Position numbers and translations under genes: made by a program. 7,349 nt of DNA from Bacillota bacterium (GTDB taxonomy: Bacteria > Bacillota > Clostridia > DSM-8532): NCBI GenBank assembly GCA_023446675.1, contig JAEXPO010000190.1, forward strand, positions 1 to 7,349, read 5' to 3'. Shown here piece after piece: positions 1 to 4,564 of this stretch. Positions within the stretch are counted from its first letter, which is position 1; every line of letters starts with the position of its first letter. The notes beneath the pieces are model-generated. The model was not told the DNA's origin and made no database searches. It worked only from the letters and a program-made list of their open reading frames with translations.

Positions 1-628
1 GTCCGCGCCTTCCCTTAGCCCGCACCACATCATCGGAGGAATCGGCCAGATGCCGCAGCTCCTCCAGAACAAAGCCGGGAACAACCAATTCACCCTCCAG
101 GAAGTAGGTACGGCTGATATCAAGAATACGTCCGTCAATAATGACACTGGTATCAAGAAGCTTCAAAGCCGCACTGCCCGCTCCGGTTCCAGAATCCCTG
201 CTGCCCATAAAACGGTCGTTCTTTTTCATAATTGCAAAATAAACACCGCTGATTCCTAAAAGTATGTTTATCATAATGGAAATAGCCACACCGATAACTT
301 CAATTTTCACAATGGGTATGGAAATAAGATTAGCCACAATAAGACCGGCAATAAGGCCACCCACGCCTATGGTCAGCTCGTAGAGTGTGAGCTTTTGAAG
401 GGCTCCTTCAATTTTTTCCAGAAAGTCAGTGGTACCGCGAATGACTTTGCCTGCGATATAAAACAGGATAATCCCTATAACCGCAGACCCGCAAAAAACG
501 GTTCCCATTCCATACAGGGTATCCAGGTCGTCGCCCCTGCCATATTGAATGAACAGAAACCGGACTACTGTCATGCCTGTCAGAGCGCCTGTGAGCCCGA
601 AAGCATATTTCAAAATCTTATCCAGCAT
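1..628 (-). CDS. yacL: YacL-like PIN/TRAM-domain membrane protein (C-terminal part outside window)
   Basis: This protein belongs to the YacL family of Gram-positive membrane proteins, which carry N-terminal membrane helices, a PIN nuclease-like domain and usually a C-terminal TRAM domain. The biological role is not settled. Visible are 209 residues. Hydrophobic segments lie at about 10-28, 41-61, 85-105 and 108-133, and a Lys/Asp/Arg-rich linker follows at 135-150. The PIN domain opens with LLDTSVIIDGRILDIS (about 157-172), giving the acidic metal ligands D159 and D165, and the next conserved acidic stretch is VLEELRHLA (188-195). The rest of the PIN domain and any TRAM domain lie beyond the left edge. 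The ATG at 628 is preceded by AGGGGAGAGAGC, an adequate ribosome binding site. It follows carD by 132 bases with no convincing terminator or promoter in between, so cotranscription is likely. In Clostridia ispD and ispF often come next, but this cannot be seen here. Identity is firm; nuclease activity is only inferred from the family. Confidence 0.9.
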   Translation of the reverse strand, partial: MLDKILKYAFGLTGALTGMTVVRFLFIQYGRGDDLDTLYGMGTVFCGSAVIGIILFYIAGKVIRGTTDFLEKIEGALQKLTLYELTIGVGGLIAGLIVANLISIPIVKIEVIGVAISIMINILLGISGVYFAIMKKNDRFMGSRDSGTGAGSAALKLLDTSVIIDGRILDISRTYFLEGELVVPGFVLEELRHLADSSDDVVRAKGRRG

Positions 629-760
629 GCTCTCTCCCCTATATTGAATGAATCAAGCTCTCCAAAGATAGCTCAGCCCCAAAGGAGCCGGAGCCTTTTT
701 ACGGTGCTTGTCCGTTTCGGGTGCTTTCAGCATCTATTTAACCGATCCTAACGCTTGGTT

Positions 761-1240
761 TCAGGTTGATATGCGTAAATTTATTAAATCTTCCACATCC
801 ACAGGGTTCATGTTTTTAGCCAGAACCAGTTCGCTGATTAAAATCTGCTTGGCGCTATTGAGCATTTTTCTTTCGCCGGTGGAAAGGCCCTTGCAACGTT
901 CCCTCAAAATGAGACTTTTAACCACATCGGCAACTTCAAAGACATTGCCGCTTTTAATTTTAATCATATTTTCGCGATAGCGCTTATTCCAGTTGGCAGG
1001 CTCGTCCGCCATTTTAATTTCAAGGGAGCGGAAAACCTCGTCGGCATCGCTTTTGTTTATAACGTCGCGGATACCCACACAGGCCACATTGTTAATAGGA
1101 ATCATCACCTTCATGTCCCCGACAGGGATACGCAGGACATAATAATTCTTCCGCTCTCCTAAAATTTCTCGTTCCTCGATGGATTCGATAATGCCTGCAC
1201 CATGCATAGGATAAACAATTCTATCCCCGATTCTGAACAT
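761..1240 (-). CDS. carD: CarD/CdnL-family RNA polymerase-binding transcription regulator
   Basis: CarD/CdnL proteins bind the RNA polymerase beta subunit and the upstream edge of the transcription bubble, and they stabilise open complexes, often at rRNA and growth-related promoters. The 159-residue length is typical. The N-terminal Tudor-like RNA-polymerase-interacting domain is seen as FRIGDRIVYPMHGAG (2-16) and YYVLRIPVGDMKVMIP (33-48). The C-terminal helical DNA-binding domain contains NWNKRYRENMIKIKSGN (83-99). Its W84 corresponds to the conserved tryptophan that wedges into DNA at the edge of the -10 element. The family helix LSTGERKMLNSAKQILISELVLA follows at 119-141. The ATG at 1240 has AAGGAG nine bases upstream. 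Two candidate promoters lie upstream (1304-1332 and 1461-1489). The next gene is yacL-like, an arrangement common in Clostridia. The 132-base gap to it contains only weak hairpin potential (AAAGG/CCTTT around 680-699), with no U-tract on this strand. Nothing suggests truncation. Confidence 0.94.
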   Translation of the reverse strand: MFRIGDRIVYPMHGAGIIESIEEREILGERKNYYVLRIPVGDMKVMIPINNVACVGIRDVINKSDADEVFRSLEIKMADEPANWNKRYRENMIKIKSGNVFEVADVVKSLILRERCKGLSTGERKMLNSAKQILISELVLAKNMNPVDVEDLINLRIST

Positions 1241-1303
1241 AACTTACCGCTCCTTCTTCGGATCAGCACAAACTCCGACCCTGGCATGCACAATCCGTTT
1301 TAC

Positions 1304-1332
1304 TTTATCCTCTCATCACGCTTTCCGCTCAA
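1304..1332 (-). promoter_or_regulatory. Proximal candidate promoter for carD
   Basis: On the minus strand a -35-like TTGAGC (1327-1332) and a -10-like GATAAA (1304-1309) are separated by exactly 17 bp, each with four of six consensus bases. A run of seven T follows an AAA just upstream of the -35, resembling an A/T-rich UP element. Transcription would start near 1297, about 57 bases before the carD ATG. It is the weaker of the two carD promoter candidates. Confidence 0.4.
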
Positions 1333-1380
1333 AAAAATTTGAATGAACCGGAAAACCTGCTCCAAAAAGTCAAGGTTGTC

Positions 1381-1390
1381 CGGTCGACCG
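1381..1390. promoter_or_regulatory. 10-bp perfect palindrome in the carD leader
   Basis: CGGTCGACCG is a perfect palindrome between the two candidate carD promoters. It could be a small operator or part of a leader hairpin. A 10-bp palindrome alone is weak evidence, so it is recorded as a candidate only. Confidence 0.2.
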
Positions 1391-1460
1391 AAAAATGTAT
1401 GTATGAAGGCCTAAAAGACTATGCCATGCCTGTTCAAGGAGAATTACCCGCTTTTCACTC

Positions 1461-1489
1461 AGTATACACCACTGATTTGGAAAAGTCAA
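1461..1489 (-). promoter_or_regulatory. Distal candidate promoter for carD (strong match)
   Basis: On the minus strand TTGACT (1484-1489) and TATACT (1461-1466) are separated by 17 bp, each with five of six consensus bases for the housekeeping sigma factor. The predicted start near 1454 would give carD a leader of about 214 bases containing a 10-bp palindrome and the proximal promoter. Tandem 11-bp repeats begin 23 bases upstream of the -35, where an activator could bind. Confidence 0.6.
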
Positions 1490-1512
1490 AAGACCTGGTT
1501 TTAACTTTGATT

Positions 1513-1537
1513 CGGAATACAAACGGAATATAAACGG
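1513..1537 (-). repeat. 11-bp tandem direct repeats upstream of the distal carD promoter
   Basis: Read on the plus strand, CGGAATACAAA and CGGAATATAAA follow one another with a single base difference, then a third CGG begins the next unit, so CGG recurs at 1513, 1524 and 1535. An exact 11-bp period puts each unit on the same helix face. This spacing is typical of sites for OmpR/PhoB-type winged-helix regulators, which bind direct repeats of about 10-11 bp. The location upstream of a -35 fits an activator site. The binding protein is unknown and chance is possible for so short an array. Confidence 0.4.
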
Positions 1538-1604
1538 TGAAGGCACTTAAGCGTTTGGATTTATGCCTGCAGCTGAATTACCATAGCCCCTGAAGCAAAG
1601 GGTT

Positions 1605-3005
1605 TCAGCCATATACTTTCACCAGCCGTTTAAAGTGGTCGCCCCTTTCCTCAAAATTCTTATAAAAGCCATAGCTGGCGGCCGCAGGGGACAACAGGCA
1701 CGCCACTCCTTCAGGAGTATATTGAAAAGCCAGCTTGACAGCCTCTTCCATGTCTGCCGCATCCAGAATTCTGGCCTTTTTATCCCGTCCCTCTTCAATA
1801 AGCATACGGTGAAGCCGGTGGCCGGTGGCGGGAAGACAAAGAATTAAAGGAATATCCCCCGAAGCCAGAAGATCCAGCAAGGGACTGTAATCAATTCCTC
1901 TGTCCAGGCCGCCGATAACAAGAGTGTACACTGCCGGAACGGCCTTAACCGCACAAAGCACCGCTTCCGGAATAGTTGAGATGGAATCGTCATAGAAGCG
2001 GATGCCTTTATAGGTTCCAAAGGCCTCCAATCTGTGGGGAAGTCCATTAAAATCCCTCACCGCACGGCAGGCGGTTTCCAAATACCTGGTTCCTATAAGC
2101 CCTACCAGGGTTAAGCAGGCCAGAATGTTGCCAAGATTATGCTCTCCGGGAAGCTGTCTTTGAAGCTCCTGAGACCCTATATCCCAAGTATTGCCTTCTA
2201 AATGGAAAATTATTCTTCCGTTTTCAATAAAAGCACCGTTTTCCGTATAGCAGGACAAGGCCGGTCCATTATTAAAAAACAAGGATTTTCCTTGCCCTGG
2301 AAGTTTTCCTCCCGTAAAGCCAAACACATTGGCGCCCGCAACGGCAAAGCAGTCTCCGCTCTGATACCGGAAAAGGTTAAGCTTAGCCTGAGCATAGTCG
2401 TTAAAAGAACGGTAATGGTCCAAATGCTCCTCGTAGATATTGAGTAAAATGGCATATTTAGGCGATTCCCTTATGGTTTCAAGCATGTGGGAGGACATTT
2501 CAAAAATATACAGCCTGTCGGGAACATCCGTAAAAAACAGATCCAAAACCGGCTTGCCGATGTTTCCAGCCGCCACGGCGTCAAAGCCGCAAGCCTTTAG
2601 CATATGGGCCAGAAGCGCCGTGGTAGTGCTTTTGCCCTTGGTACCGGTAATTCCTACGATACGGTTTTTAAAAGCTTTAAGAAAAAGCTCTGTTTGGCTT
2701 GTGATACAGCTTTGAGAGATTTTATCATCAATGGCCTTAAGGGGAATGCCAGGACTTTTAAAAACAGAGGTGTAGCCTGCCTGAGCAAGATTCTCCACAT
2801 AATGCTCGCCCCCAAACAGCACCACCGGCTCCCTGATTATTTCAAAGGCATTCTTCAGCGCCTCCTCGTTTCTGTCGGCTATTCCTATTTCTCTGTCGGG
2901 AAAAAGATGCCTTAAAAAACGATAAGTTGACTGCCCTTCCCTGCCATAGCCCAGAATGGCTATTTTTTCGTGCTTCAGCACTTCAATGATTTTTTCAGTG
3001 GACAT
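1605..3005 (-). CDS. murD2: UDP-N-acetylmuramoyl-L-alanine--L-glutamate ligase (MurD2-type Mur ligase)
   Basis: This is an ATP-dependent cytoplasmic Mur ligase of the MurD group. Next to murL it is best read as MurD2, which joins L-glutamate (not D-glutamate) to UDP-MurNAc-L-alanine. The 466 residues cover all three Mur domains. The N-terminal UDP-binding domain has LGYGREGQST (18-27) and KSPGIPL (83-89). The central ATPase has the P-loop GITGTKGKSTTT (118-129), GNIGKP (147-152), EMSSHMLE (169-176), NIYEEHLDHY (189-198) and the probable carbamylated lysine K208 in YAQAKLN. LPGEHNLGN (285-293) leads to the C-terminal domain, with LPHRLE (322-327), DDSISTIPEA (339-348), GGLDRGIDY (365-373) and SPAAASYGFYKNFEERGDHF (439-458). 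Classical MurD has DSKATN where this has DSISTI, and a lysine (E. coli K348) near R369; both concern the glutamate site and support altered substrate choice. The ATG at 3005 has GGAGGTG upstream, 21 bases after murL. A classical MurD activity cannot be excluded from sequence alone. Confidence 0.86.
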   Translation of the reverse strand: MSTEKIIEVLKHEKIAILGYGREGQSTYRFLRHLFPDREIGIADRNEEALKNAFEIIREPVVLFGGEHYVENLAQAGYTSVFKSPGIPLKAIDDKISQSCITSQTELFLKAFKNRIVGITGTKGKSTTTALLAHMLKACGFDAVAAGNIGKPVLDLFFTDVPDRLYIFEMSSHMLETIRESPKYAILLNIYEEHLDHYRSFNDYAQAKLNLFRYQSGDCFAVAGANVFGFTGGKLPGQGKSLFFNNGPALSCYTENGAFIENGRIIFHLEGNTWDIGSQELQRQLPGEHNLGNILACLTLVGLIGTRYLETACRAVRDFNGLPHRLEAFGTYKGIRFYDDSISTIPEAVLCAVKAVPAVYTLVIGGLDRGIDYSPLLDLLASGDIPLILCLPATGHRLHRMLIEEGRDKKARILDAADMEEAVKLAFQYTPEGVACLLSPAAASYGFYKNFEERGDHFKRLVKVYG

Positions 3006-3012
3006 GGGTGTA

Positions 3013-3038
3013 CACCTCCACAGGGGTTATTCCCCTGT
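3013..3038 (-). promoter_or_regulatory. Hairpin at murL stop plus murD2 ribosome binding site
   Basis: A perfect 7-bp inverted repeat (ACAGGGG and CCCCTGT, 3020-3026 and 3032-3038) with a 5-base loop covers the end of murL, and the murL TAA (3029-3027) begins in the loop. In the mRNA the stem ends directly at GGAGGTG (3013-3019), the murD2 Shine-Dalgarno sequence. Ribosomes finishing murL would melt the stem beside the murD2 start region, which suggests translational coupling. There is no U-tract after the stem, so it is not an intrinsic terminator. Confidence 0.5.
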
Positions 3039-4415
3039 CAACAGACTTCTAAACTCCGATGGAACCAGATTGCCCGATTCAAAATCCACCAAAAGCATGG
3101 GGGGCGGCGTAAGCTTTTGCCTGACAAGCCGGTAGTGGGCTACAAGGGGCGGAAGGCTTTCACTTTCAGGATAGTCCCGGGACAATTTATCCATAGAATA
3201 AACCGATTCGGCCACAGTTCCCACACATTCAAAGGGCTTAACGGGGGAAAGGCCGGTAAGCTCATCCAGGGTTTGGACAAGGTCTTCATACTCTAAAAGG
3301 TTCCCCCCGAAAATTTCTGAAGTTTTCGAAACACCCAATTGTGCCCCCAGCAAAATAAAAACAAAAAGGCATTTGGGGCAATGACCGCACCATTTATTTT
3401 CACGGCTCCCCCTGTTGCAGCTTCTAAACAGAGCGTGGTATTGGTGGTGATGGGCAAATTCCATGGTAATGCGAACCTCGCTCCAGGGCCTTAAAAGGCT
3501 GAAATACCGGACCGAGGGGGTGATATGCTTTATAACATAATGATGGAAATCACTCTCAAAATCCAAAGTCTTGGAATACTGGTGGTTTACGTCGGTATTG
3601 GGAACAGTAGGTTCATTGGCGCTGCCCTCATTGGAAAGTACTATGTTCTTCTTTCCCAAAAGCAGGGCACCCAGTACGGAGCAAAACCCAAGAATGGCCG
3701 AATAGGGAACATGACCATTGAGGAAGCCCCTTTTATTCAGATCAAAAAGCACCGGATCAAAACGCCGGTGAGCAGTAAGCTGCTTTTCATCCCCAAAGCC
3801 TGCACACAGAGCCGTATCCACGGAGGCTTTTCTGGGATCAAGAAGATAAACATGGTTTTCAGAAGAGAACGCTTTTAAGAGCTCCAGAGTAACCACCGAA
3901 TCCTTGCCGCCACCCACCGGTATAAGGCTGCCTTCAACCTTAAGCTCCTCTGCCCCGGGTAATGGAGGCGCCTTTTCATCACAATGAATTTTCACTAAGG
4001 ATTCCTTCTCAACCTTGTGATAAAGGTCATTGCGGTAAAGAAATTCCCCCAACCCCTTGTAAAAAAGCTTTTCCCAAAAAGCCAGGGCTTCCGGAGGAAG
4101 GCGGAAGGGCTTTATGATAAGCTCGGGAGAACAAACGGCCTTCCAGTAATTGATGCACTCCACCAGTCCCACATGGAAGGCGGCGTTTAAAAGGAGCCTG
4201 TCACGGGACTCTCCTGCAGCGTTTTTAGCAGCCTCCAGGGTTCCCTCATTTTTGTCTATGCTGTAAACATGGCGGACAGACAGGCTTTCCTTTTCTCCCT
4301 CAAGGGTGTAAAAGCTTGTCACCTCATAAGACGTTTCTTTTTCTTCATAGGAAAAAGCTTCATAAATAAATCGGGGATAGGCTTTTCTCAACTCTTCATA
4401 CTTTTCAAAAGCCAC
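3027..4415 (-). CDS. murL: UDP-N-acetylmuramoyl-L-alanyl-L-glutamate epimerase (MurL-like)
   Basis: MurL, characterised in Xanthomonas oryzae, uses ATP to invert the terminal L-Glu of UDP-MurNAc-L-Ala-L-Glu to D-Glu, releasing AMP and pyrophosphate. From the GTG at 4415 the protein has 462 residues, close to the known length. It shows a PP-loop-type ATP site PVGGGKDSVVTLELL (166-180), NGHVPYSAILGF (233-244), SNEGSANEPT (261-270), VNHQYSKTLDFE (276-287) and a cysteine cluster, C333 then KWCGHCPKC (341-349; C343, C346, C349). The CGxCxxC pattern with a PP-loop recalls the zinc site of QueC-like enzymes, so a structural metal is likely but inferred. PP-loop chemistry fits activation by adenylation. 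The same frame opens earlier at a GTG (4445), but only codon 4415 has a properly spaced AAGGAGG. The gene is first in an operon with murD2, whose product supplies its substrate. Identification rests on remembered family features and the partner gene. Confidence 0.86.
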   Translation of the reverse strand: MAFEKYEELRKAYPRFIYEAFSYEEKETSYEVTSFYTLEGEKESLSVRHVYSIDKNEGTLEAAKNAAGESRDRLLLNAAFHVGLVECINYWKAVCSPELIIKPFRLPPEALAFWEKLFYKGLGEFLYRNDLYHKVEKESLVKIHCDEKAPPLPGAEELKVEGSLIPVGGGKDSVVTLELLKAFSSENHVYLLDPRKASVDTALCAGFGDEKQLTAHRRFDPVLFDLNKRGFLNGHVPYSAILGFCSVLGALLLGKKNIVLSNEGSANEPTVPNTDVNHQYSKTLDFESDFHHYVIKHITPSVRYFSLLRPWSEVRITMEFAHHHQYHALFRSCNRGSRENKWCGHCPKCLFVFILLGAQLGVSKTSEIFGGNLLEYEDLVQTLDELTGLSPVKPFECVGTVAESVYSMDKLSRDYPESESLPPLVAHYRLVRQKLTPPPMLLVDFESGNLVPSEFRSLLTGE

Positions 4416-4422
4416 ACCAATG

Positions 4423-4429
4423 CCTCCTT
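4423..4429 (-). promoter_or_regulatory. Ribosome binding site that fixes the murL start
   Basis: AAGGAGG on the minus strand lies 7 bases before the in-frame GTG at 4415. The earlier in-frame GTG at 4445 has an AGGA directly touching it with no usable spacing. The GTG at 4433 lies upstream of the AAGGAGG, which therefore cannot serve it. The start at 4415 is therefore preferred. Confidence 0.75.
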
Positions 4430-4449
4430 GCACATGAGAGCGCACTCCT

Positions 4450-4462
4450 GCCGTTAAACGGC
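4450..4462. repeat. Palindrome in murL leader
   Basis: GCCGTT A AACGGC is a perfect odd palindrome with 6-bp arms in the untranslated leader of murL, about 35 bases before the start codon. As RNA it can form only a short GC-topped hairpin (GCCG/CGGC with a 5-base loop). It could be a DNA operator or a weak leader structure. Confidence 0.3.
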
Positions 4463-4495
4463 CCGGAGGCTATACGCGCCCGCATTACATACTTT

Positions 4496-4511
4496 GATTC
4501 GTATCCGAATC
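4496..4511. promoter_or_regulatory. Inverted repeat over the predicted murL transcription start (possible operator)
   Basis: GATTCG and CGAATC form a perfect 6-bp inverted repeat with a 4-base spacer, ending two bases from the -10 box of the murL promoter, so it covers the predicted start near 4507. A dimeric repressor bound here would block initiation. Alternatively it forms a 5'-end mRNA hairpin that protects the transcript. Confidence 0.4.
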
Positions 4512-4513
4512 TC

Positions 4514-4542
4514 ATTATATTTAAATCGGGCTCATTAATCAA
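4514..4542 (-). promoter_or_regulatory. Promoter of the murL-murD2 operon
   Basis: On the minus strand TTGATT (4537-4542) and a perfect TATAAT (4514-4519) are separated by 17 bp in an A/T-rich setting. Transcription is expected to begin near 4507, giving a leader of about 92 bases to the murL GTG. It lies in the gap after the upstream c-di-GMP gene, so murL-murD2 need not depend on that gene for transcription. Confidence 0.72.
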
Positions 4543-4546
4543 CTCT

Positions 4547-4558
4547 CGGGAAAACCCG
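4547..4558. repeat. Short inverted repeat upstream of the murL -35 box
   Basis: CGGG AAAA CCCG is a perfect 4-bp-arm inverted repeat starting 4 bases upstream of the murL -35. On the minus strand it reads CGGG TTTT CCCG, so the T run is in the loop and not after the stem. It is not a standard terminator and may be an operator half or coincidence. Confidence 0.25.
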
Positions 4559-4564
4559 CCTGTC

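Larger units (their letters stand above)
1241..1604. other. Intergenic region between murD2 and carD
   Basis: This 364-base stretch separates the murD2 stop from the carD start. I see no convincing protein gene in it. On the minus strand it holds two promoter-like pairs (1461-1489 and 1304-1332), an 11-bp tandem repeat (1513-1537) and a perfect 10-bp palindrome CGGTCGACCG (1381-1390) lying between the two promoters. No clear intrinsic terminator follows murD2; the best stem there is only about 4 bp (CCCT/AGGG near 1588-1602). If the distal promoter is used, carD mRNA has a leader of roughly 214 bases. The absence of a terminator leaves open some read-through from murD2 into carD. Confidence 0.7.

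Noticed and set aside
680..699. AAAGG/CCTTT stem followed by T5 on the plus strand between carD and yacL
   Set aside because: The stem is only 5 bp with an 8-base loop. The T run is on the plus strand, where no gene ends. On the minus strand there is no U-tract, so it is not called a terminator.
703..726. GGTGCTT repeated twice, 17 bases apart, in the carD-yacL gap
   Set aside because: A 7-base repeat pair is expected by chance at this scale and fits no known site.
1339..1533. Plus-strand 64-residue open frame starting with TTG
   Set aside because: No Shine-Dalgarno sequence precedes the TTG, no family is recognised, and it lies antisense over the likely carD promoter and leader. It could be a decayed gene fragment, but nothing supports expression.
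1581..1604. Possible terminator after murD2
   Set aside because: Only a 4-bp CCCT/AGGG stem and no T-run on the minus strand.
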